Assembly: GCF_002737765.1 (NCBI RefSeq)
Contig: NZ_PEGG01000048.1
Span: forward strand, 1 to 8,549
Direction: 5' to 3'
Source of the DNA: Caulobacter sp. B11
GTDB taxonomy: Bacteria > Pseudomonadota > Alphaproteobacteria > Caulobacterales > Caulobacteraceae
DNA length: 8,549 nt
Shown: positions 1 through 7,342 of the stretch, one piece after another
Position numbering within the stretch: position 1 is the stretch's first letter
How the letters are laid out: each line of letters opens with the position of its first letter
The notes under the pieces: generated by a model
Seen by the model: only the letters and a program-made list of their open reading frames with translations
The model's database searches: none
Told to the model about the DNA's origin: nothing
Translations under genes and position numbers: made by a program

Positions 1-1822
<1,822 letters not shown>

Positions 1823-1840
1823 GGATCTCTGTCCAACCCC

Positions 1841-1871
1841 GTCCGGTCCGACCGCCATGGTCGGATCGGAC
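1841..1871 (+). terminator. hairpin terminator after ftsH
   Basis: Inverted repeat of 13 bp (1841-1853 with 1859-1871) that is perfect except for one central G-U pair, closed by the 5-nt loop GCCAT. It starts 18 nt after the ftsH stop codon. Only a weak T-run (CCTTTGG) follows, so it may work as an intrinsic terminator or as a 3'-end stabiliser. It also lies between two convergent genes. Confidence 0.6.
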
Positions 1872-1894
1872 GCCGGGTCCTTTGGTCGCGATGA

Positions 1895-1909
1895 AGGGGC
1901 GAAGCCCCT
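1895..1909 (-). terminator. short hairpin at 3' end of small membrane gene
   Basis: Six-base-pair G/C-rich stem (1895-1900 with 1904-1909) around the triloop GAA. It overlaps the TAG stop (1908-1910) of the reverse-strand small membrane gene. No T-tract follows on either strand. Together with the larger hairpin at 1841-1871 it fills the space between the convergent ends of ftsH and that gene. Confidence 0.35.
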
Positions 1910-2125
1910 AGCGCCGGGCCGCCCCGCTCAACATCCGCAGGGCCGCCAGGCTGCCGAACGCGATCGCCGTCAGACAGATCACGAACATGCCGGGCCCCCG
2001 GCCGACGGCGGCCACGAGGGTGACCAGGGCCCGAGGCTCCAGGCGAGGGTCACGAGGCGGCCTCGCCAACTGGTCAGCGGACGCCGGGTCCAAACACGCT
2101 GGATCAACCTGAAGCCGTAAGCCAC
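1908..2125 (-). pseudogene. small two-helix membrane protein, apparent 1-nt deletion
   Basis: Not a family I recognise. From GTG at 2125, preceded by a good ribosome site (GAGGG, 7-nt spacing), one frame reads VAYGFRLIQRVWTRR and onward to LVTLAWSLG. It then degenerates into a Pro/Trp/Ser-rich stretch and stops early. The next frame carries on with ALVTLVAAVGRGPG, MFVICLTAIAFGSLAALRML and a TAG at 1908. Adding one base at the GGGCCC run (2027-2032) joins them into a 72-residue protein with a basic N-terminus, two hydrophobic helices split by a GRGPG turn, and a basic C-terminus, the pattern of a small inner-membrane protein. The length (218 nt, one short of 73 codons) fits a single deletion. 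The second frame alone, from a TTG at 2132, gives a 74-residue one-helix product and is the alternative. The call rests on composition and frame continuity, not on homology. Confidence 0.42.
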
Positions 2126-2167
2126 GCCGCAACCCTCGACCGACCCCACCTCACGTGTAGGTGCGGC

Positions 2168-2201
2168 AAACGGTCGCGTCTAGGACGAAAAACGACCGTT
2201 T
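2168..2201 (-). terminator. nested hairpin at the 3' end of the HtrA-like gene
   Basis: Perfect 9-bp inverted repeat AAACGGTCG / CGACCGTTT (2168-2176 with 2193-2201). The 16-nt loop contains a second small stem, CGTC-TAG-GACG (2177-2187), and a run of five A/T. On the reverse strand the hairpin begins at the last base of the protease stop codon and ends in TTTG. It is a plausible terminator or 3' stabilising structure separating the protease gene from the small membrane gene. Confidence 0.5.
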
Positions 2202-3277
2202 CAGCTACGTTTGCGGGCGCGTGGCGTGATGGTCACGGTCATCAGCCGGCCGCCGCGGATCAGAACGAAGGCCACGGCCTTGCCGATGCTGTGATGATCA
2301 AGGGCCCGCAGCAGATCGTCCAGACCGGTCAGGGGCGCGCCGTCGGCGCTGATCAGCAGATCGCCTTCCAGCACACCGGCCTTGGCGGCCGGGCCGCCGG
2401 CGTCGACCTGGGCGACGAACACCGCATAGACCTGCTTGACCCCGTTGGCCTTGGCCAGGCTGGGCGGGATCGGGGCCTGCTGGGCGATCAGCCCGATCGA
2501 GCCGCGCGTCACATGACCGTGCTTGCGCAGTTCGGCGACCACGAAGCTGGCGGTATTGGAGGCCACGGCGAAGCACAGGCCCTGATAGCCGGCGATCACC
2601 GCCGTGGCGATGCCGATGACCTCGCCCGACGAACTGACCAGGGGCCCGCCGCTATTGCCGGGATTGAGGGCCGCGTCGGTCTGGATCAGGTCTTCGATCA
2701 GGCGCCCGCGCTCGCCCCGCAGGCTGCGGCCCAGGGCCGAGACGACCCCGGTGGTCACCGTGGCCTCAAAACCCAGGGGCGCGCCGATGGCGATGACCAG
2801 CTGCCCGCGTCGCAGGGCCTTGGAATCCCCCAGCCGGGCGACCGGGATATGGGTGCGCTGATCGACCTGCAGCAGGGCCAAATCGGTATCGGGATCGTCA
2901 CCGATGCACCGGGCGGTCAGGCTGCGGCCCTCGGCGGTGATCACCACGAAGCGGCTGGCCCCCTGGACGACGTGGCTGTTGGTCAGGATCAGGCCGTTCT
3001 CGGCGATCGCGAAGCCGGAGCCGACGCCCTGCATGCGCGGATCATCCAGCATCGGATGGATGCGCACCACACACGGCCCCACCACCTCGACGGCGCGGAC
3101 CACGGCGTTTGAATAGGCGTCCAGCAGGATGCCGTCGACGGCGACGCCGCCGGCCTGGGGCAGGTCGCCCGGATCGAAGACAAACTGGGCCTCGTCCGGA
3201 TAGTACAGGATCTCATGGGCGCGCGCGGGCCGCGGCTTGCGAGCCTTGGCGAACAATCGATACTTCCGTGCCTTCAT
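2201..3277 (-). CDS. HtrA-like trypsin-type serine protease with one PDZ domain
   Basis: Chymotrypsin-fold protease of family S1C (DegP/DegS/HtrA type), expected to cleave unfolded or regulatory substrates. From the ATG at 3277 (358 aa) the triad is visible: H102 in TNSHVV, D132 in DPDTDLALL and S209 in NPGNSGGPL. A single PDZ domain occupies about residues 258-355 (AGGPAAKAGVLEGDLLISADG). The N-terminus, MKARKYRLFAKARKPRPARA, is very basic and lacks a hydrophobic signal, so the protein looks cytoplasmic, unlike DegP. An in-frame TTG at 3343 would add 22 residues with a short hydrophobic run (WTLLLLTFL) and overlap the preceding gene. I prefer the ATG because the TTG has no clear ribosome site; the ATG has a purine-rich AGAGGCGGGGG upstream. 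It follows the glycosyltransferase gene by 53 nt. The family is certain; the start and location are not. Confidence 0.92.
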   Translation of the reverse strand: MKARKYRLFAKARKPRPARAHEILYYPDEAQFVFDPGDLPQAGGVAVDGILLDAYSNAVVRAVEVVGPCVVRIHPMLDDPRMQGVGSGFAIAENGLILTNSHVVQGASRFVVITAEGRSLTARCIGDDPDTDLALLQVDQRTHIPVARLGDSKALRRGQLVIAIGAPLGFEATVTTGVVSALGRSLRGERGRLIEDLIQTDAALNPGNSGGPLVSSSGEVIGIATAVIAGYQGLCFAVASNTASFVVAELRKHGHVTRGSIGLIAQQAPIPPSLAKANGVKQVYAVFVAQVDAGGPAAKAGVLEGDLLISADGAPLTGLDDLLRALDHHSIGKAVAFVLIRGGRLMTVTITPRARKRS

Positions 3278-3330
3278 GCCCTGGCCCCCGCCTCTGTTCA
3301 GGAAGGTTAACAGCAGGAGCGTCCAGGCCG

Positions 3331-4204
3331 CTAGGGGGCGCAACCGCCGAGCGACGCTTTGAGTCCGGCGACGCGGGCCCAGAGGTGCGGGTCATCGATC
3401 CGGTCATAGGGGAAGTACGACTTGCGCGGCCGGCCCGCGAGGACCGCGTCCCAGGCCTCGACATACTCGCCATAGCCTTCGGGGCTGAGGCTGTAGAGGT
3501 GCTTCCAGATCTCGATATTGGTCGAGCCGAGCCCCTCGGACGCCAAGCGCCGCGCCGCGCCCGGCTTGGGGCCGTGGAAATGGATGATCTGGGCGTCGGG
3601 ATTGGCCCCCCAGTAAGGCTTCCAGTTCAGGCTGCGATCCATGGGCGTGTAACGCCCGGCGCAGAACACTCGCAGCACCTCCTGGTCCAGTCCCAGGTCA
3701 AGATTGGCGCGGGTGAAGGCGACCAGGGCGTCATATTCGGCTCGCATGCCGGCGACATTGATCAGCATGACGCCCGAGTTCATATCCTCCGACGTATTGG
3801 TCGAGGACTGAGATGAGGCCGAAAACAGCTGAGGCCTCGAGGCCGCGCCAAAATCCAGCCGTCGATTGAACAGCACGTCGCAGTCCGTATAGAGGGCGAA
3901 CTCCCCATCGTCGATCAGGGCGATCTCGAAGCGCAGGAACGCGCCGCTGGCGATGTTCACATAGCCGGGACTATTGGCGCCGTAAGTCTCGAGCGCGTCA
4001 TAGAAGCTGACACGGCGGTGAAATCACCGTCACCCCCAACCCCCGAAGTTCGTCCAGGAACGGGTTCTCACCACCATCGTAGAGCAGGTGCGGCTTCAGG
4101 TCGGTGCTGCCGATGGCCGAGCGCACCGCGACGCGAATCATGTCGCGCCATTCGTGCTCGGGCCGATCGATGGAGCTCTCGCTGATCGCGAAGTACCAGT
4201 TCAT
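3331..4204 (-). pseudogene. GT8-like glycosyltransferase, 1-nt frameshift
   Basis: Probable nucleotide-sugar-dependent glycosyltransferase with a GT-A fold, resembling family 8. The first frame starts at ATG 4204 (MNWYFAISESSIDR; GGGAG 9 nt upstream) and covers 61 residues to GLGVTVI, then runs into a stop at 3998. The second frame continues HRRVSFYDALETYG and ends at 3331. Removing one T from the TTT at 4021-4023 joins them into a 290-residue protein. In the joined numbering it has the metal-binding DxD (YTDCDVLF, D107 and D109), MNSGVMLINV at 141-150, DQEVL at 173-177, and the GT8-style HFHGPKPG at 208-215. The donor sugar and acceptor cannot be read from this. All core motifs survive in the downstream frame, so the break looks recent or artefactual. 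It lies 90 nt downstream of yebC. If the frameshift is real, the downstream part lacks the N-terminal nucleotide-binding strand and would be inactive. Confidence 0.8.
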
Positions 4205-4260
4205 GACGGCCAGCTCCCGGTATCCAAAGGATACACTTCGACCTGCGCCCAGCAACAGTC

Positions 4261-4283
4261 CCTCCGGACTCAAGGCCCGGAGG
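4261..4283 (-). terminator. hairpin after yebC
   Basis: Seven-base-pair stem CCTCCGG / CCGGAGG (4261-4267 with 4277-4283) with a 9-nt loop, starting 11 nt after the yebC stop codon on the reverse strand. No T-tract follows, so termination would be weak. It lies in the 90-nt gap before the glycosyltransferase. Confidence 0.4.
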
Positions 4284-4294
4284 AGTCGCTCGCC

Positions 4295-5050
4295 CTAGCC
4301 CAGCTTGGCTAGGTCTTCGTCGCTGATCTCTTCGTTCGAATAGACGTTCTGAACATCGTCATCGTCGTTGAGCATGTCGAGCAGCTTCATCAGGGTGGCC
4401 ACCGAGTCGCCGGTCACCGGAACCTGCATCTTGGGACGCCAGGCGATCTTGGTGTTCGACGCCGGGCCGAAGCGGGCTTCCAGGGCGGCGGCCACTTCAT
4501 TGAGGCTCTCGAAGGCGGTGTAGACCGTGTGGCCCTCGCCCTCCTCGTCCATGTCCGACTCGACGTCGTCGGCGCCGGCCTCGATGGCGGCTTCCATCAT
4601 GGCGTCTTCGCTGGCGGCCTTGGCCGGATAGCCGATCTGGCCGACATGCTCGAAGTTGAAGGTCACCGAATTGGTGGCCCCCATGTTGCCGCCCAGCTTG
4701 GTGAAATAGGAGCGGACATTGGCGGCGGCGCGGTTCTTGTTGTCGGTCAGCACCTCGACGATGATCCCGACCCCGCCAGCGGCGACGCCCTCGTAGCGGA
4801 TTTCCGAATAGTCGGCCGCGTCGCCCATCTGCGATTTCTTGATCGCGCGGTCGATAACGTCCTTGGGCAGGCTCTCGGCCTTGGCGTTATTGACCGCCAG
4901 GCGCAGGCGCGGGTTCATGTTCGGGTCGGGCACGCCGGACTTGGCCGCCACGGTGATTTCCCGCGACAGCTTGGAGAACAGCTTGGAACGCGCGGCGTCG
5001 GCGCGGCCCTTGCGGTGCATGATGTTCTTGAATTTCGAGTGGCCGGCCAT
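4295..5050 (-). CDS. yebC: YebC/PmpR family protein (TACO1 family)
   Basis: Cytosolic YebC family protein of 251 residues, the usual length. Members have been described as DNA-binding regulators, and bacterial and mitochondrial (TACO1) relatives are linked to ribosome function on difficult sequences such as polyproline. The start is fixed by the family's invariant N-terminus [15 protein letters not shown] at ATG 5050, with AGAAGAG upstream as ribosome site. Further signatures are [26 protein letters not shown] (split as [12 protein letters not shown] and [12 protein letters not shown], about 47-72), [22 protein letters not shown] ([11 protein letters not shown] and EVLTDNKNR, about 86-107) and [15 protein letters not shown] (120-134). 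The C-terminal acidic end reads [15 protein letters not shown]. An upstream open frame exists but has shadow-like composition and is not part of the gene. In many bacteria yebC sits by ruvC; here no ruv gene is present. A candidate promoter lies about 40-70 nt upstream. Identification is secure; the precise cellular role in this organism is not. Confidence 0.97.
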   Translation of the reverse strand: MAGHSKFKNIMHRKGRADAARSKLFSKLSREITVAAKSGVPDPNMNPRLRLAVNNAKAESLPKDVIDRAIKKSQMGDAADYSEIRYEGVAAGGVGIIVEVLTDNKNRAAANVRSYFTKLGGNMGATNSVTFNFEHVGQIGYPAKAASEDAMMEAAIEAGADDVESDMDEEGEGHTVYTAFESLNEVAAALEARFGPASNTKIAWRPKMQVPVTGDSVATLMKLLDMLNDDDDVQNVYSNEEISDEDLAKLG

Positions 5051-5091
5051 TCGGAGGCTCTTCTCTGGTCTGATGATGGAGTTTGGGCGCG

Positions 5092-5121
5092 CTTCTAGCC
5101 TCTGGAGCGGGGTTTTGTCAC
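5092..5121 (-). promoter_or_regulatory. candidate promoter of yebC
   Basis: On the reverse strand, GTGACA (5116-5121) is followed after 18 bp by GCTAGAAG, whose hexamer TAGAAG covers 5092-5097. The GCTA-N-A start of the -10 element resembles the GCTANAWC consensus of Caulobacter housekeeping promoters. Transcription would start near 5085, giving a leader of about 35 nt. This is judged by eye and is unproven. Confidence 0.35.
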
Positions 5122-5164
5122 CCGGCTTTGATCTAGAGCAACGCCGGAACCCCCAAGCGGGCGA

Positions 5165-5172
5165 ATGGTTAA
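5165..5172 (-). promoter_or_regulatory. possible CtrA-type half-site
   Basis: Reverse-strand TTAACCAT matches the common half-site of the CtrA cell-cycle regulator in Caulobacter relatives. The second TTAA of the full TTAA-N7-TTAA motif is absent. It lies in the 191-nt divergent region between yebC and the BA14K gene, 70 nt before the BA14K start. An 8-mer can occur by chance, so this is a lead only. Confidence 0.2.
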
Positions 5173-5241
5173 GGTCTCGCCAGACCCGTGACGGCCTCTC
5201 CGGGCGTCGCTTTCGGTCGGTTGGTTCTAGGAGCCTAACCC

Positions 5242-5613
5242 ATGCGCAAACTGATCCTTCTCGCCCTCGGCGCGGCGCTGCTCGCCAGCGCGCCGCTGGC
5301 CGCGTCCGCCCAAGGCGCCCCGCATAGCGGCCCGCCGGGCGACCGCCACAACGCCCCCCAGACCGACCATCGTCCCGGCATGGGTCAGCCCGACAACCAT
5401 CCGGGCATGAACAATCAGGGCATGCATCAGGACCGCTACGGTCAGTGGAATATGGGCTGGGGTCACCGTCCGCCGGCTCCGCCCAAGCACTTCCGGCGCC
5501 ATGGCAACTGGTACCAGCACGTCCATGCCTGCAGCGTGCGCTACCGCTCCTACAATCCGCGCACCGACCTCTACACCGTCCGCCGCGGCGTAAAGGCCCG
5601 CTGCCGCCTGTAG
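5242..5613 (+). CDS. secreted BA14K-family protein
   Basis: Small exported protein of 123 residues. The N-terminus [20 protein letters not shown] is a classical Sec signal peptide, with a likely cleavage after ASA (residue 23). The middle (about 24-80) is low-complexity, rich in Pro, Gly, His, Asn, Gln and Met, with repeated PGM and NHPG elements. The C-terminal part, [20 protein letters not shown] and on to the final CRL, matches the BA14K signature (Cys, RYRS[FY][ND]P.T, then a closing Cys), so C97 and C121 may form a disulfide. The family is named for a Brucella immunoreactive lectin-like protein; its function in free-living relatives is largely unknown. The ATG start has a good ribosome site (AGGAG, 8-nt spacing). 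It is divergent from yebC and convergent with blaI. The His/Met-rich middle might bind metal, but that is speculation. Confidence 0.82.
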   Translation: MRKLILLALGAALLASAPLAASAQGAPHSGPPGDRHNAPQTDHRPGMGQPDNHPGMNNQGMHQDRYGQWNMGWGHRPPAPPKHFRRHGNWYQHVHACSVRYRSYNPRTDLYTVRRGVKARCRL

Positions 5614-5628
5614 ACCGCCTCTGACAGT

Positions 5629-5656
5629 CGCCCGGCGCCCGGTCAGGCGTCGGGCG
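5629..5656. terminator. shared hairpin between convergent BA14K gene and blaI
   Basis: Eleven-base-pair G/C-rich stem with one G-U pair (5629-5639 with 5646-5656) and a 6-nt loop. The blaI stop codon (5643-5645) lies in the loop, and the BA14K stop is 16 nt to the left. There is no T-tract on either strand. Its place between two convergent genes suggests a bidirectional 3'-end structure. Confidence 0.5.
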
Positions 5657-5960
5657 TCCGCAGGACCTGCAGCAACGCCTCGGCTCGACCGTCGAACAGG
5701 CGGTCGAGCAGGTCCTGAACCTCGCCCGCGACATAGGTCTCGCGATCGATCAGGGCCCGATACAGCTGGCGGCCGTCGATCTTTTCCGAGCGCACCGCCT
5801 GCTTGTGGATCAGCCGGTTGAGCAGGGTCTTGATCGTGGCGTCGGCCCATTTCTGGTCGGCCTTGACCGCATCAACCAGCGAGGCCGCCGACAGCGCGCC
5901 GTGCCGCCACAGCGCGGCCAAAACCGCGCTCTCGGCCTCGGTGACGTGAATCCGGCTCAG
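5643..5960 (-). CDS. BlaI/MecI/CopY-family transcriptional repressor
   Basis: Winged-helix repressor of the penicillinase-repressor family, which binds DNA as a dimer. The frame reads [20 protein letters not shown] at the first helix, then [20 protein letters not shown], the recognition helix with the family pattern AT[IV]KTLLNRL, then the wing ([12 protein letters not shown]) and the dimerisation helix [18 protein letters not shown]. The first standard start in frame, TTG at 5921, would cut off helix 1. No ATG, GTG or TTG lies upstream in the checked stretch, but a CTG at 5960 overlaps the TGA of the preceding gene as CTGA and gives 105 residues, near the family length. I therefore infer a CTG start driven by translational coupling. 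BlaI proteins usually pair with a BlaR1/M56 sensor protease; none is present here, and the partner is an ExbB-like gene. Two dyads upstream of that gene are likely its operators. The family is sure, the start is not. Confidence 0.85.
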   Translation of the reverse strand: MSRIHVTEAESAVLAALWRHGALSAASLVDAVKADQKWADATIKTLLNRLIHKQAVRSEKIDGRQLYRALIDRETYVAGEVQDLLDRLFDGRAEALLQVLRTPDA

Positions 5961-6415
5961 GACTTCAGCACCGCGCGATCGATGCGCGCCTCCACCGCCC
6001 AGTGGCCGATGACCGCCACGGCTCCGGCCAGCATCCCCAGGCCGATCAGCGAGACGGCCTCGGCGATGCCGGGCGCCATGACCTTGAGGGTCACAGGATG
6101 GGAGACGTTGGCGATGCCTATGGCCATGCTCAGGCCGTTATAGGCGCCCCCAAGCAGGCCGATCAGCGGGCCGCCCAACCGCAAGCCCGACAGGAAGGCC
6201 GAGCCGCCCGACAGCCGGGGTCCAGACATCAGCTTGCGGACGCAGACGATGATGGCGGCGATCGTCGACCCGATCAGGACGATCATCAGCAGTTGCGCGA
6301 AGGGCGCGGCGTTCAGAAAGATGTCGCGCGGCCTCAGCGGCTCAGCCACCGCCACGGCGGGCGCGACAAGGGCCAGAAAGGTCATCGGGTAGAGGATCTT
6401 GGACAGTTGGCTCAT
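5957..6415 (-). CDS. short MotA/TolQ/ExbB-like membrane protein
   Basis: Integral inner-membrane protein of 152 residues. The N-terminus (residues 8-24, YPMTFLALVAPAVAVAE) could be a signal peptide or first helix. Further hydrophobic segments lie at about 36-58, 80-98 and 117-138. The last part, LGGPLIGLLGGAYNG and APGIAEAVSLIGLGMLAGAV, follows the TolQ/ExbB/MotA pattern (GLLGTV...F and APGIAEAL..TALGL), the helices that form the proton-conducting core. The family is usually over 200 residues, so this is a short version; the region before the core is compressed, and no ExbD/TolR partner is in the window. It starts at ATG 6415 with AAGGGG 8 nt upstream, is the first gene of the unit, and overlaps blaI by 4 nt. 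Transport of ions or coupling to another protein is inferred, not shown. Another reading is a small channel-like membrane protein that has lost force generation. Confidence 0.72.
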   Translation of the reverse strand: MSQLSKILYPMTFLALVAPAVAVAEPLRPRDIFLNAAPFAQLLMIVLIGSTIAAIIVCVRKLMSGPRLSGGSAFLSGLRLGGPLIGLLGGAYNGLSMAIGIANVSHPVTLKVMAPGIAEAVSLIGLGMLAGAVAVIGHWAVEARIDRAVLKS

Positions 6416-6426
6416 GCGTCGCCCCT

Positions 6427-6448
6427 TCGAATTACGTTTGTAATACGA
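6427..6448 (-). promoter_or_regulatory. operator dyad 1 of the exbB-like/blaI unit (probable BlaI site)
   Basis: Perfect inverted repeat ATTAC-N4-GTAAT at 6431-6444, flanked symmetrically by TCG and CGA, so eight of nine positions per half match over 22 bp. The core resembles the TACA/TGTA dyads bound by BlaI and MecI. It lies 12 nt before the ATG of the exbB-like gene, just downstream of the probable -10 region, where a bound repressor would block initiation. Confidence 0.6.
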
Positions 6449-6478
6449 TAAAACTACGCACGTAATATCAGGAGTCAA
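6449..6478 (-). promoter_or_regulatory. candidate promoter of the exbB-like/blaI unit
   Basis: On the reverse strand TTGACT (6473-6478) is a good -35 element. The A/T-rich GTTTTA (6449-6454, 18-bp spacing) or TTTTAT (one base further) is the best -10. The start would fall near 6440. This short region is clearly richer in A/T than the rest of the window. Confidence 0.45.
6453..6466 (-). promoter_or_regulatory. operator dyad 2 of the exbB-like/blaI unit
   Basis: Second copy of the same dyad, ATTAC-N4-GTAGT on the reverse strand, with one mismatch from perfect symmetry. Its centre is 22 bp from the centre of dyad 1, about two helical turns, so two repressor dimers would sit on the same face. 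It lies between the proposed -35 and -10 elements. Confidence 0.5.
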
Positions 6479-6491
6479 GCCTGCTCTCCTT

Positions 6492-6516
6492 GTCCCTCTG
6501 TCGGAGGGAGAGGGAC
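6492..6516 (-). terminator. hairpin after the YmdB-type phosphoesterase gene
   Basis: Perfect 8-bp stem GTCCCTCT / AGAGGGAC (6492-6499 with 6509-6516) with a 9-nt loop. On the reverse strand the stem begins at the last base of the TAG stop codon (6516-6518). No T-tract follows. It separates the 6S/folate unit from the exbB-like/blaI promoter. Confidence 0.5.
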
Positions 6517-7336
6517 TAGACGATCGGCACGGTCGGCTGCAGGCGTCCCCCGACACGGATCGGCTCGACCCGCGTCGCCAGGCCGGTCCGGTCGTCGGTC
6601 TCGACGAACACGCCGCACACCGTGGCCGGGCCCGAGGCGGGAGTATAGCGCCCGCCGCTGATCTTGGTGGTGAAGCGGCGCAGGGGCTCGTCCTTCTGGT
6701 TGCCGATGACGCTGTCATAGTCGGCGCAGGCCCCGGCGTCGGTCTGATAGGCGGTGCCGCCGTTGAGGATCTGGGCGTCGGCCGTCGGCACATGGGTATG
6801 GGTGCCGACCACCAGGGAGGCGCGGCCGTCGCAATAGTGCCCCATGGCCATCTTCTCGGACGTGGCCTCGCAGTGCATGTCGACCACCACCGCGTCGGCG
6901 ACCTGGCCCAGGGGAGCCTTGTCCAGTTCGCGGTCGGCGGCGGCGAAGGGGTCGTCCATGGCGTCCATGTGGACACGGCCCAGCAGGTTGATGACCATGA
7001 TGGTGCGTCCCCGCTCGGTCTGGAACAGGTGGCTGCCCCGGCCGGGGGCGTCCGACAGGATCGGGTAGTTGGCCGGTCGGATCAGTCGCGGCTCGCGGAC
7101 GATGTAGGTCAGGGCTTCGCGCTGGTCCCAGCTGTGATTGCCCAGGGTCAGGCAGTCGGCCCCGGCCTCGAACAGTTCGCGGGCGGTATTTTCGGTAATG
7201 CCGAAGCCGGCGGCGGCGTTCTCGGCATTGACGATCACGAACTCCAGATCGAGATCGCGACGCAGGGCGGGCAGGTGGTCGGCCAGGCCGTCGCGGCCGG
7301 ACTTGCCGACGACGTCCCGAAGAAAGCAAAGCGCAT
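6516..7336 (-). CDS. YmdB/TIGR00282-type metallophosphoesterase, 1-nt deletion at codon 7
   Basis: Dimetal phosphoesterase of the calcineurin-like fold; the Bacillus YmdB member hydrolyses cyclic nucleotides and affects biofilm and sporulation decisions. The usual N-terminus MRFAFFGD begins at ATG 7336 with AAAGGAC upstream, but after MRFAFFG the frame changes. One more G in the GGG at 7316-7318 restores GDVVGKSGRDGL and a 273-residue protein, the normal family length. In that numbering the metal ligands match YmdB: D8, E39 and N40 in NAEN, N67 in GNHSWD, H155 in DMHCEA, and H180 and H182 in GTHTHVP. Without the correction the longest frame begins near GTG 7238 and lacks D8. The gene follows the cyclo-ligase by 6 nt, so the two are co-transcribed. 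Family assignment is firm. Whether the break is real or a sequencing error is open; I favour error because the rest is fully conserved. Confidence 0.9.
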
Positions 7337-7342
7337 GCGGAA

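Noticed and set aside
2147..2163. CACCT-N7-AGGTG inverted repeat with CACGTG in the loop
   Set aside because: Only 5 bp per arm and no second copy; easily a chance event in GC-rich DNA.
5051..5734. Upstream in-frame extension of yebC (228 extra codons)
   Set aside because: The extension is Arg/Cys/Gly/Ser-rich shadow sequence lying across the BA14K gene; YebC proteins start at the conserved [15 protein letters not shown].
5227..5850. A 207-codon reverse-strand frame across the BA14K gene and blaI
   Set aside because: Its composition is shadow-like and it overlaps two better supported genes in other frames.
6416..6976. Upstream in-frame extension of the exbB-like gene
   Set aside because: It is Pro/Thr/Ser/Arg-rich shadow of the YmdB-type gene and would cross the promoter and operators; ATG 6415 has a good ribosome site.
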